A stretch of 36,047 nucleotides of DNA from an uncultured Prevotella sp. (GTDB taxonomy: Bacteria > Bacteroidota > Bacteroidia > Bacteroidales > Bacteroidaceae): contig USJD01000011.1 in NCBI GenBank assembly GCA_900554835.1, forward strand, positions 1-36,047, given 5' to 3'. Positions within the stretch are counted from its first letter, which is position 1, and each line of letters starts with the position of its first letter. The notes under the pieces were generated by a model. The model was not told the origin of the DNA. It saw only the letters and a program-made list of their open reading frames with translations, and searched no databases. The translations under genes were made by a program, and so were the position numbers. Of the stretch, positions 24,956-32,962 are shown one piece after another.

Positions 24956-26794
24956 GTGTTTAGCAATATTGAGAATGTAAATATACTGACCAGTGTACTG
25001 AAAAGACATGGAGTCAGGAGAGTTGTGGTATGTCCGGGCAGTCGCAACGCACCACTGGTGCATAACCTCAATGAGATAGACGGCATCACCTGTTATCCCG
25101 TAACGGATGAGAGAAGTGCAGGATTCGTAGCATTAGGAATGACCTTGGGTGACCCTTCACCTTGTCCAGACCCAGTAGCGGTATGCGTTACTTCTGGTTC
25201 TGCATTACTCAACCTATATCCAGCGGTAGCAGAAGCATACTATCAGAAACTGCCGGTTATCTTCATCTCAGCAGACCGGCCGGGCGCATGGATTGGGCAA
25301 CAAGATGGGCAAACCCTTCCACAACCGGATGTATTCGGAACAATGGTCAACAAGAGCGTGAACCTGCCTATTATCACTCCTCGCATTCATAGCGAAGCAG
25401 GATGCCTGCCTGCAAATGCCGAAGCTATCAACAGCATGCACGATGAACAGGCATGGCATTGCGAGCGCTTGGCCAACGAAGCCCTTATCGACTGCAAACA
25501 CCGCAAGATAGGACCGGTACACATCAATATTCCGATACCGGAACCCCTCTATGAGTTTACATGCCGTCAACTGCCACAAGCCCATAAAGTGGATTACATC
25601 CGTTCGGGAATGTGGAGCGGAGATTTCCACTATGGCGATCTGCTTGACTTTCTCGAAGCCAAAAAGCCGATGATAATCATCGGACAAGACTATCCTGCCT
25701 CCATACTCTATGGCATCAAGAATATTCAGAACTGGGCAGTCATACTCTGTGAACCAACCGCTTTGGGACTCGACAGTAAGGATCCTGCTGACAGGAAATT
25801 TTCGACATCCCAACTGATGACTAACTTTGAAGAAGTACTCTATCAGATAGAAGTCAAAAAAGCAGAAGACCCGGATTTCGACGAAGAAGCCTACCTGCCA
25901 GACTTCATTCTCTATACAGGCGGTAACATCGTCAGCAAACGACTCAAGCAGTTTCTGAGAAAAGCAGCTCAAAAGGCCCAGGTATGGCGAGTGAGCAAGG
26001 ACGGAGACTATATCGACACCTTCATGCGAACCGACCGGATTTTCCAGGCAAATGTGCATCAGCTGGCAGATGCCATGACCTCCTACGATCAGAAATATCC
26101 AGATGAGGTGAATGATTATCGGGACCTCTGGACAACAGCCTTACGACATGCCAAACGGCACGCCTACGATTATGAACCGGAATACAGCAGCATGGCTACC
26201 GTCAGGTATTTTGAACAGGAATTTCATGCCAACTCCAAGAAGGACAGCAGAGAATGCCGCGTATTCTATGGCAACAGTATGGCAATACGCCTGGGTTGTA
26301 TCTATGCGCATCAATACGTATTCTGCAATAGAGGCGTGAATGGTATCGAGGGAACACTCTCCGCAGCAGCAGGACTATCCATCTATCTCTCGGAATATCA
26401 TCATCCTGATGCCAAAAAACAACAGAAGGTATTCTGCATCCTGGGCGATTTGAGTTTCTTCTACGACCAGAATGCCCTCTGGAACCAGAACCTCAACGGC
26501 AGTCTCCGCATCATCGTACTCAATAATGGCGGTGGTGCCATCTTCGGCAAGTTCAAAGGGCTGAAAGAAAGTGCAGCCAGAGAAAACCTTGTGATGGCAG
26601 AACACCAGACTTCAGCTGTCAACATCTGTCAGGCAAACGATATCACCTATTTAGGAGCAGACAATATGAAAACGATGAAGTATGGTATTGACCAACTCAT
26701 CCATTCTGACTCAGAGAGACCGATGCTTCTCGAAGTATTCACCGACATCGATGCAGACAACCGGGCACTGGAAAATTACTTCAAAAGTTTATAA
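24956..26794 (+). CDS. menD: SEPHCHC synthase MenD
   Basis: 2-succinyl-5-enolpyruvyl-6-hydroxy-3-cyclohexene-1-carboxylate synthase, a thiamine-diphosphate enzyme acting on isochorismate and 2-oxoglutarate. The start codon is GTG: the protein begins FSNIENVNILTSVLKRHGV, in register with family starts, and no nearby ATG fits. Seen: VCPGSRNAPLVHNL near 25, CVTSGSALLNLYPAVAEAYYQKLPVIFISADRP, GQQDGQTLPQPDVFG, NRGVNGIEGTLSAAAG, and the ThDP/metal motif GDLSFFYDQNALWNQNLNGSLRIIVLNNGGG. The length of 612 is slightly above the E. coli protein. It lies 24 bp after menF. Confidence 0.95.
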   Translation: MFSNIENVNILTSVLKRHGVRRVVVCPGSRNAPLVHNLNEIDGITCYPVTDERSAGFVALGMTLGDPSPCPDPVAVCVTSGSALLNLYPAVAEAYYQKLPVIFISADRPGAWIGQQDGQTLPQPDVFGTMVNKSVNLPIITPRIHSEAGCLPANAEAINSMHDEQAWHCERLANEALIDCKHRKIGPVHINIPIPEPLYEFTCRQLPQAHKVDYIRSGMWSGDFHYGDLLDFLEAKKPMIIIGQDYPASILYGIKNIQNWAVILCEPTALGLDSKDPADRKFSTSQLMTNFEEVLYQIEVKKAEDPDFDEEAYLPDFILYTGGNIVSKRLKQFLRKAAQKAQVWRVSKDGDYIDTFMRTDRIFQANVHQLADAMTSYDQKYPDEVNDYRDLWTTALRHAKRHAYDYEPEYSSMATVRYFEQEFHANSKKDSRECRVFYGNSMAIRLGCIYAHQYVFCNRGVNGIEGTLSAAAGLSIYLSEYHHPDAKKQQKVFCILGDLSFFYDQNALWNQNLNGSLRIIVLNNGGGAIFGKFKGLKESAARENLVMAEHQTSAVNICQANDITYLGADNMKTMKYGIDQLIHSDSERPMLLEVFTDIDADNRALENYFKSL

Positions 26795-26854
26795 AATGGG
26801 GAAAATCATACATACAATCCCATCCATGAGAATTAGAACAAACATTCATAAAAT

Positions 26855-27676
26855 ATGAGAAATTGGAAGAAAATAGAAGGATTTGATTTCAAGGAAATCA
26901 TCTTCGAAGAATACAATCACATCGCAAAGATTACCATCAACCGTGAGCGTTACCGCAATGCTTTCACCCCACTCACCACCTGGGAGATGTCACAAGCCTT
27001 CAGCTATTGCCGTGAGTGCCAGGGCATCCGTGTCGTGATTCTGACAGGAGCAGGCGACAAGGCATTCTGTTCGGGAGGCGATATGCACGTGAAAGGCCGT
27101 GGTGGCTATGTGGGTACCGATGGAGTACCACGTCTCAACGTACTCGACGTGCAGATGCAGATACGCCGTTTGCCAAAACCAGTCATCGCCATGGTAAACG
27201 GTTATGCCATCGGTGGCGGTCATGTGCTCCATGTGATGTGCGACCTGACTATCGCATCAGAGAATGCCATCTTCGGACAGACAGGTCCAAAAGTAGGCAG
27301 TTTCGATGCCGGTTTCGGTGCTTCATACCTTGCCCGCATGGTAGGTCAGAAGAAGGCACGCGAAATCTGGTTCCTCTGCAAGCAATATACTGCCAAGGAA
27401 GCTGAAGAAATGGGAATGGTGAACAAGGTAGTGCCTTTCGACCAACTGGAAGATACCTGTGTGGAATGGGCAGAAATCATGATGGAACGCTCTCCTCTCG
27501 CCCTCCGCATGATCAAGGCGGGTCTGAATGCAGAACTTGACGGACAGGCTGGTATTCAGGAACTGGCTGGAGATGCCACCATGCTTTATTACACGATGGA
27601 TGAAGCGCAGGAAGGTGGTAAGGCATTCCTGGAGAAGCGCAAACCAAACTTTGACGACTACCCGATGTTCCCATAA
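26855..27676 (+). CDS. menB: 1,4-dihydroxy-2-naphthoyl-CoA synthase
   Basis: A crotonase-fold enzyme that cyclises o-succinylbenzoyl-CoA to DHNA-CoA. The 273-residue protein has FCSGGDMHVKGRGGYVGTDG (oxyanion hole and the MenB-specific loop), GYAIGGGHVLHVMCDLTIASENAIFGQTGPKVGSFDAGFGASYLARMVG, and REIWFLCKQYTAKEAEEMGMVNKVVP. The GSFDAG block is diagnostic for MenB within the crotonase family. It is the last recognisable gene of the men cluster here, 60 bp after menD. The genes menC and menE, often next, are not in the window. Confidence 0.96.
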   Translation: MRNWKKIEGFDFKEIIFEEYNHIAKITINRERYRNAFTPLTTWEMSQAFSYCRECQGIRVVILTGAGDKAFCSGGDMHVKGRGGYVGTDGVPRLNVLDVQMQIRRLPKPVIAMVNGYAIGGGHVLHVMCDLTIASENAIFGQTGPKVGSFDAGFGASYLARMVGQKKAREIWFLCKQYTAKEAEEMGMVNKVVPFDQLEDTCVEWAEIMMERSPLALRMIKAGLNAELDGQAGIQELAGDATMLYYTMDEAQEGGKAFLEKRKPNFDDYPMFP

Positions 27677-27795
27677 TTTCCTATCATTCCCCATCAAGGA
27701 AACATATATCTACAGAAATTTACCTTTTTGGCTACAGATTCATTCTTTTCGGCATTTTTTTCTATAGAAAAACTCAGAATACCAAAATATTTTTC

Positions 27796-27803
27796 TAACT
27801 TTG
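27796..27803 (+). promoter_or_regulatory. -7 box of the PCMD-domain gene
   Basis: TAACTTTG followed by CAG, 35 bases before the ATG at 27838. No good -33 is seen. Confidence 0.55.
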
Positions 27804-27837
27804 CAGCCGAAATACAAAAGTAATAAAAGTTACAGTA

Positions 27838-28800
27838 ATGAAATTTAAAGGATTAATCTTAGCTATGGCACTCTGTTCAACCATAACAATGGGAGCACAG
27901 GGTGCGGGTAAATTTGTTCCATTTAAGTATGGAAACATGGATCAATGGGTAACAAGAAGTATCAAGGAATCAGGAATTATAGGTGGCAGCCAAAAGACGC
28001 TCTATGAGGTAGGCCCCAACATGTCGCTCTCTGGCAACAATCCATATACCAACAAAGGCGGCTCTCCTTGGGGAACCTCCAATGTCCTGGCTCATGTATC
28101 CGGTATCTACAAGACCAACTGTTCTGTATATCGTGATACCCACGCCGGTCATGGTCATTGTGCCAAACTCGTCACCCATATCGAGAAGGTGAAGGTGCTC
28201 GGCCTTATCAACATCAAGGTACTGGCAGCCGGTTCTCTCTTCCTGGGCGATGTACGTGAACCTATCACGGGTACCAAGGATGGTCCGAAGGCTATCAACT
28301 GGGGTATTCCTTTCACCGCCCGTCCAAAGGCTTTGAGATACGACTACAAGACTCACCTCAGCACCAGTCCTAACCGCATCAAGCAGACAGGTTTCAGCAG
28401 TGCCTCTACCGTAGCTGGTCATGACTATGCCGTAACCCTTCTTTATCTGCAGAAACGTCATGAGGATGCCCATGGTAATATTACCGCCAAGCGCGTAGGT
28501 ACCGTAGTGGTGAAATATGGTAAGAGTACCAGTGGATGGGTGGAAAATGCCACTTACGAGATACACTATGGCGATATCCGCCACATGGCAGGATATAATG
28601 CATCTCTTATGGGACTTCGTACTACCGACTATGCACGCAACAGCAAGGGCAAGAGCGTACCTGTAAAGGAAGTAGGATGGGCAGCAGCCAATGAAACTCC
28701 AACTCATCTCGTATTACAGTTCTCTTCCTCTCATGGCGGAGCATATATCGGAACTCCAGGAAACACATTCTGGATAGACAATGTGGGACTCGTTTATTAA
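27838..28800 (+). CDS. Secreted PCMD-domain protein
   Basis: A 320-residue exported protein with a signal peptide of ~20 residues (MKFKGLILAMALCSTITMGAQG). There is no lipoprotein cysteine after it, so it is probably periplasmic or outer-surface soluble. The body matches what I recall of the PCMD family (putative carbohydrate metabolism domain, largely Bacteroidota): PFKYGNMDQWVTRSIKESGIIGG near the N terminus, IKVLAAGSLFLGD, IPFTARPKALRYDYKTH, and a C-terminal VLQFSSSHGGAYIGTPGNTFWIDNVGLVY resembling a carbohydrate-binding beta sandwich. The biochemical function is unknown. It is 64 bp upstream of an Omp85-type barrel and may be read with it, though a small inverted repeat spans its stop codon. 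Confidence 0.72.
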   Translation: MKFKGLILAMALCSTITMGAQGAGKFVPFKYGNMDQWVTRSIKESGIIGGSQKTLYEVGPNMSLSGNNPYTNKGGSPWGTSNVLAHVSGIYKTNCSVYRDTHAGHGHCAKLVTHIEKVKVLGLINIKVLAAGSLFLGDVREPITGTKDGPKAINWGIPFTARPKALRYDYKTHLSTSPNRIKQTGFSSASTVAGHDYAVTLLYLQKRHEDAHGNITAKRVGTVVVKYGKSTSGWVENATYEIHYGDIRHMAGYNASLMGLRTTDYARNSKGKSVPVKEVGWAAANETPTHLVLQFSSSHGGAYIGTPGNTFWIDNVGLVY

Positions 28801-28812
28801 TCGCGTCCCACA
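28782..28812 (+). terminator. Possible weak terminator or attenuator spanning the PCMD stop codon
   Basis: TGTGGGAC (28782-28789) and GTCCCACA (28805-28812) form an 8-bp inverted repeat with the stop codon in the loop, extendable by two pairs past a mismatch. What follows is A/T-rich but not a T-run, so termination would be partial at best. Confidence 0.4.
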
Positions 28813-28864
28813 CCTTATTATATATATAAGAAGCAACAATATCTTATTTAGGAAAAATAGTATC

Positions 28865-30061
28865 ATGAAGCATCTACTCATGTGCCTCATCTGGCCTGCT
28901 TTGTCAGAACCTTCTTGTGCCAAAGCGATAACAGATTATCTTCCAGAAGACAGCATCCAGGTAATGACTGCCGAGGAGTCTGACACCCTCCATACTCCTG
29001 AGAAAAAGAAATCTCTCATTACGAGATTTCTCGACTATTTCAATGATGCCAACAAAAACAAGAAGCATAAGAAATTCGACTTCAGCATCATCGGCGGTCC
29101 ACACTACAGTACCGACACCAAACTGGGGTTAGGACTTGTGGCAGCAGGACTCTATCGTACCAATCCCAACGATACGATTCTGCCTCCTTCCAACATTTCT
29201 CTCTTCAGCGATGTAAGCACTGTAGGATTCTACATGTTAGGCATCAGGGGTACCCACATTTTTCCACAGGATAAGTACCGCGCCGACTATACCGTCTATT
29301 TCTATTCCTTTCCCTGCGACTACTGGGGCATGGGATACGATATGGGAAATGACGACAGTAACAAGAGTGAGATGAAGCGATGGCAAGCTCGCATCAAGGG
29401 CAGTTTCCTCTTCCATCTGGGAAGTAATTTCTACATCGGTCCCATGGTGAGTTATGATTATGTGATAGGTAAAAATGTAGAACGACCAGAACTGCTCAAC
29501 GGTATGGACAGACATACCTGGAATTTAGGTGCCGGTTTCTCTGCCGTCTATGATTCAAGAGATGTGCTTACCTACCCACATCAGGGTCTCTACATCAATC
29601 TGACCCAATGTTTCCGACCACGGTTCATGGGCAACGATTATGCTTTCAGTACCACCGAACTGCAAGTGGATGCCTACCAGAAAATATGGAAAGGAGCTAT
29701 CCTGGCAGAGGATTTCCGTACAATGCTCAATTTCGGCAACCCGTCTTGGGGCATGATGGCTCTCTTGGGCAACAGCAACTCCATGCGCGGATACTACGAA
29801 GGACGATATAGGGACAAACATAAGATGGAGGTGCAGATGGAACTTCGCCAACATATCTGGAAACGCAACAGTCTGACCGCCTGGATAGGTGCAGGAACCA
29901 TATTCAGCAAGTTCAGCAACATCCGTTCCCGACACATCCTGCCTAACTACGGACTGGGATACCGCTGGGAATTCAAGAAGAATGTAAATGTACGCCTTGA
30001 CTACGGATTCGGAAAAGCAGGACAATCAGGATTCCTGTTTAGTATCAACGAGGCATTTTAA
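28865..30061 (+). CDS. BamA/TamA-type (Omp85) outer-membrane barrel without POTRA domains
   Basis: A 398-residue outer-membrane protein. I choose the ATG at 28865 because it gives a signal peptide (MKHLLMCLIWPALSEPSCAKA); the upstream in-frame ATG at 28781 would add an implausible leader overlapping the previous gene. After a ~55-residue charged linker (HTPEKKKSLITRFLDYFNDANKNKKHKK), the barrel starts at FDFSIIGGPHYSTDTKLGLGLVAAG and ends VRLDYGFGKAGQSGFLFSINEAF, the typical surface-antigen C terminus with terminal Phe. There is no room for POTRA repeats, unlike BamA itself. It is followed after 14 bp by a phosphoethanolamine transferase gene. The role in assembly or lipid transport is unknown. 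Confidence 0.8.
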   Translation: MKHLLMCLIWPALSEPSCAKAITDYLPEDSIQVMTAEESDTLHTPEKKKSLITRFLDYFNDANKNKKHKKFDFSIIGGPHYSTDTKLGLGLVAAGLYRTNPNDTILPPSNISLFSDVSTVGFYMLGIRGTHIFPQDKYRADYTVYFYSFPCDYWGMGYDMGNDDSNKSEMKRWQARIKGSFLFHLGSNFYIGPMVSYDYVIGKNVERPELLNGMDRHTWNLGAGFSAVYDSRDVLTYPHQGLYINLTQCFRPRFMGNDYAFSTTELQVDAYQKIWKGAILAEDFRTMLNFGNPSWGMMALLGNSNSMRGYYEGRYRDKHKMEVQMELRQHIWKRNSLTAWIGAGTIFSKFSNIRSRHILPNYGLGYRWEFKKNVNVRLDYGFGKAGQSGFLFSINEAF

Positions 30062-30075
30062 TCAAAAAATCAATA

Positions 30076-31806
30076 ATGAACTTTATCAATAAAGACAATT
30101 TCAATAAGCTACTCTATATCTATGCGACGCTGGCACTGCTATTGCCCAACATCGCTCTCTGTATCACGGAGCGCCTGTCGCCATGGGCGAGTGCCACCAA
30201 TATCATGCTGCCATTGGGCATCTATATGCTACTGATGTCACTCTGCAAGAAAACGGGCAAGATGATATGGATATGCTTCATCATCATCTTCTTTGCAGCA
30301 TTCCAGCTGGTACTCCTCTATCTCTTCGGTAAAGGAGTGATAGCCGTGGATATGTTCCTCAACCTCGTAACCACCAATCCTGGTGAGGCTATGGAACTGC
30401 TCGACAATCTGGTACCAGCCGTGGCAGGTGTATTCATCGTATATCTACCGCTGCTCATCTTAGGAATCATATCCATCAGAAGCAAGCGGTGGGCTCCACT
30501 ATCGAGCAACTGGCAGAGAAGAATGCATAAATGGGGAGCCTCAACAACTATAATAGGTCTGGTCTGCCTGGGCTTTACATACTGTTTTTCAGATCATTAC
30601 AAATTACAGGATCAGCTCTACCCTGCCAATGTATTCTACAATCTCGGCTTAGCTGTGCAGCGCAACAATGCCTCTGTAAATTATCAGGAAGCTTCCCAGA
30701 ATTTCCGATTCAATGCCACCTCTACCCATCCTGCCGATTCCAGTGAAGTATATGTGATGGTAGTGGGCGAAACAGCCAGAGCACACAATTTCAGTCTCTA
30801 TGGTTACAAGCGTGATACCAATCCATTGCTCAGCAAGACAGCAGGACTCGTGGCATTCGACAAGGTGACAACCCAGTCGAACACAACCCACAAGAGTGTA
30901 CCGATGCTCCTTTCAGCAGCCTCAGCCACCGATTTCGAACGTCTGTTCCATGAAAAGGGAATCCTTGCAGCCTTCCGAGAAGCCGGTTTCCATACCGTTT
31001 TCCTGAGCAATCAACTCCCCAACCACTCCTTCATCGACTTTTTAGGAGAACAGGCTGACGAATGGGCCTTCATCAAGACCGGAGACAGAAACGAGGCTTT
31101 CGACAAGGCGTATGGACAAACATTCAACAAGAGATACGGGCAGGGCAAACTGGCCAAGATGGACGAAAAAGGCAATGTCTATGATGCAGACCTGTTGCCA
31201 ATTCTCGACCAGATACTGAGCAGAAAACATCAGAAACTCTTCATCGTGCTCCATACATACGGATCACATTTCAACTATATGGAACGCTATCCGAGAAACA
31301 TGGCGCATTTCCAGCCAGACAGCCAGAGCGATGCCAAAGCAGAAAACCGCCGCGACCTGTTGAACGCTTACGACAATACCATCCGCTATACCGACTACGT
31401 ATTGCACAGCATCATCGAACGTCTGCAGAAGAAGGGAGGCATGAGTGCGATGCTCTATACAAGCGACCACGGAGAAAACATCTTCGATGACAGCAGGAAA
31501 CTCTTCCTACATGCCTCACCACGGGCTTCGCATTATGAACTGGGCGTACCTTTCCTAATTTGGACATCAAGGAGTTATGAGCATCTGGAACCAGGAGTAG
31601 ATGCGGCTCTCTCTCAGAATAAGCATAAGAAGATACAAAGCAGCCGTTCTGCCTTCCACACGATGCTACAGCTCGGCGGCATTGCCACCCGATACCGTAT
31701 AGACAGATATTCCGTAGCAAATTCGGACTATCATCCAGAGTCTCTGCTGTATCTCAACGACCATGATAAAGCCATTCCTCAAGCCGACTGTGGATTTGAC
31801 AAATAG
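30076..31806 (+). CDS. EptA-type phosphoethanolamine transferase
   Basis: An inner-membrane enzyme expected to move phosphoethanolamine from phosphatidylethanolamine to lipid A or another surface acceptor. The 576-residue protein has about five N-terminal helices (~10-30, 43-62, 66-92, 111-135, 155-175) and a periplasmic alkaline-phosphatase-like domain. Metal-site residues are visible in VVGETARAHNFSLYGYKRDTNPLL (Glu near 232) and in YTSDHGEN (Asp-His near 464-465). The nucleophile Thr is expected in SNTTHKSVPMLLS (near 270). Well-studied EptA/MCR enzymes have a Cys shortly after this Thr (VPCMFS); here it is Met-Leu-Leu, so that disulfide is absent. Coupled to the Omp85-type gene by a 14-bp gap. 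Confidence 0.85.
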   Translation: MNFINKDNFNKLLYIYATLALLLPNIALCITERLSPWASATNIMLPLGIYMLLMSLCKKTGKMIWICFIIIFFAAFQLVLLYLFGKGVIAVDMFLNLVTTNPGEAMELLDNLVPAVAGVFIVYLPLLILGIISIRSKRWAPLSSNWQRRMHKWGASTTIIGLVCLGFTYCFSDHYKLQDQLYPANVFYNLGLAVQRNNASVNYQEASQNFRFNATSTHPADSSEVYVMVVGETARAHNFSLYGYKRDTNPLLSKTAGLVAFDKVTTQSNTTHKSVPMLLSAASATDFERLFHEKGILAAFREAGFHTVFLSNQLPNHSFIDFLGEQADEWAFIKTGDRNEAFDKAYGQTFNKRYGQGKLAKMDEKGNVYDADLLPILDQILSRKHQKLFIVLHTYGSHFNYMERYPRNMAHFQPDSQSDAKAENRRDLLNAYDNTIRYTDYVLHSIIERLQKKGGMSAMLYTSDHGENIFDDSRKLFLHASPRASHYELGVPFLIWTSRSYEHLEPGVDAALSQNKHKKIQSSRSAFHTMLQLGGIATRYRIDRYSVANSDYHPESLLYLNDHDKAIPQADCGFDK

Positions 31807-31860
31807 AAAGCCAGATAAAAGAAAACAAGAAAGAAAATGGCAAATAGAAAGAAGATTGAT

Positions 31861-31892
31861 AGATAAAATGAAAAATAATTCATTTTTTATCT
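31861..31892 (+). terminator. Possible AT-rich terminator after the phosphoethanolamine transferase gene
   Basis: Arms 31861-31872 and 31879-31892 pair (AGATAAA / TTTATCT and ATGAA / TTCAT) with a 2-nt bulge around a 6-nt loop. AT-rich and imperfect, with only a short T-run after it. Confidence 0.4.
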
Positions 31893-31911
31893 CTTTTACG
31901 AAAAAAAGTAG

Positions 31912-31919
31912 TATCTTTG
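31912..31919 (+). promoter_or_regulatory. -7 box of the aldose-epimerase-like gene
   Basis: TATCTTTG followed by CC. The predicted leader is about 120 nt. Its TTTG is the start of a 15-bp inverted repeat (31916-31956). Confidence 0.6.
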
Positions 31920-31956
31920 CCCTTGAAAGTGTCATAAGGATACTTTCAAGGGCAAA
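31916..31956. repeat. 15-bp inverted repeat on the epimerase transcription start region
   Basis: Perfect arms TTTGCCCTTGAAAGT (31916-31930) and its complement (31942-31956), 11-nt spacer. The left arm begins inside the -7 box. It could be an operator or, if transcription starts early enough, a 5'-end hairpin. No T-run follows, so it is not a simple terminator. Confidence 0.7.
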
Positions 31957-32049
31957 TGCATTCATATAGATGAATCTAAAACGCTATAAACAACAAAGAA
32001 TTAAACAATAAAGTTTAAACATACATTAAAGACTAAAAAACAAAAGAAA

Positions 32050-32922
32050 ATGGAACAGATTAAAAACGATCAGCTCACATTGGAGATTTCATCTCTCGGC
32101 GCAGAACTTCAGAGTATCAAGGATGCCAATGGCAATGAATATCTTTGGGATGGTGACGAGAAGTACTGGAATCGCCACTCACCTATCCTCTTCCCTATCG
32201 TATGCGGTTTGTGGAAGGATACCTATCGCATTGACGGCAAGGAATATACACTCCCACGTCATGGCTTCGCCCGTGATACTGAATTCAAGCTGGTTGGCAA
32301 GACTGCTGACCGTCTCACCTTCGCCCTCATCGATAATGAGGAGACCCAGAAGAATTATCCTTATCACTTCAATCTTGCCATCTCTTACCGTCTGGAAGGC
32401 AACGAGATTCACGTTATCTGGCATGTAGAGAACACCGATGATAAGGAAATCATGTTCCAGATTGGCGGTCACCCAGCATTCCTGGTTCCTGGTTGCAAGA
32501 AGGGCGAGGAGATGAAGGCTACTCTGAAACTCGACAACGAAGCCCCTGTTCGCCTGTATGGTAATGTGGGCGGCTGCATCGACCGTCAGGCTAAGGAGAC
32601 CGTGGAGACAGAAAAGGGTATCTGGGAAGTCAACGAGGAGACCTTTGCAGAGGATGCAGTAATCTTCGATAAGAGCCAGGTAAAGCAGGTGAGCATTCTC
32701 AACGAACAGGGTGAACCTCACGTAACCGTAGAATTCAAGACTCCTGCCGTAGGTATCTGGAACCCAACAGGCAAGCATGCCCCATTCGTCTGCATCGAAC
32801 CATGGTATGGATTGAGCGACTGGGCAGAGTTTGACGGCGAATTTAAGGACAAATATCTGATGAACCGCCTCCAGCCAGGAGCAAGTTTCATGAGTGAGTA
32901 TATTATTAGAATCGAAAAATAA
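32050..32922 (+). CDS. Aldose 1-epimerase family (galactose-mutarotase-like) protein
   Basis: A 290-residue cytoplasmic beta-sandwich of the aldose 1-epimerase superfamily, LacX/YeaD-like in length. Seen: SLGAELQSIKDANGNEYLWDGDEKYWNRHSPILFP at the N terminus, PRHGFARDTEF near 75 (first catalytic His region), QIGGHPAF near 140 (second His) and FVCIEPWYGLSDW near 250 (catalytic Glu). The sugar substrate is not known; hexose-6-phosphate mutarotase activity is also possible. It has a long structured leader and is followed after 40 bp by an OPT transporter, so the two may be co-transcribed without an obvious metabolic link. Confidence 0.87.
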   Translation: MEQIKNDQLTLEISSLGAELQSIKDANGNEYLWDGDEKYWNRHSPILFPIVCGLWKDTYRIDGKEYTLPRHGFARDTEFKLVGKTADRLTFALIDNEETQKNYPYHFNLAISYRLEGNEIHVIWHVENTDDKEIMFQIGGHPAFLVPGCKKGEEMKATLKLDNEAPVRLYGNVGGCIDRQAKETVETEKGIWEVNEETFAEDAVIFDKSQVKQVSILNEQGEPHVTVEFKTPAVGIWNPTGKHAPFVCIEPWYGLSDWAEFDGEFKDKYLMNRLQPGASFMSEYIIRIEK

Positions 32923-32962
32923 CATATAACAACTTCATATTCAACATTAAACATTACAAAAA

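Noticed and set aside
28781..28864. N-terminal extension of the Omp85-type barrel
   Set aside because: It overlaps the end of the PCMD gene, and the internal ATG at 28865 gives a proper signal peptide.
31763..31969. 68-codon ORF after the phosphoethanolamine transferase gene
   Set aside because: It crosses a probable terminator, a -7 box and an inverted repeat; no coding signal.
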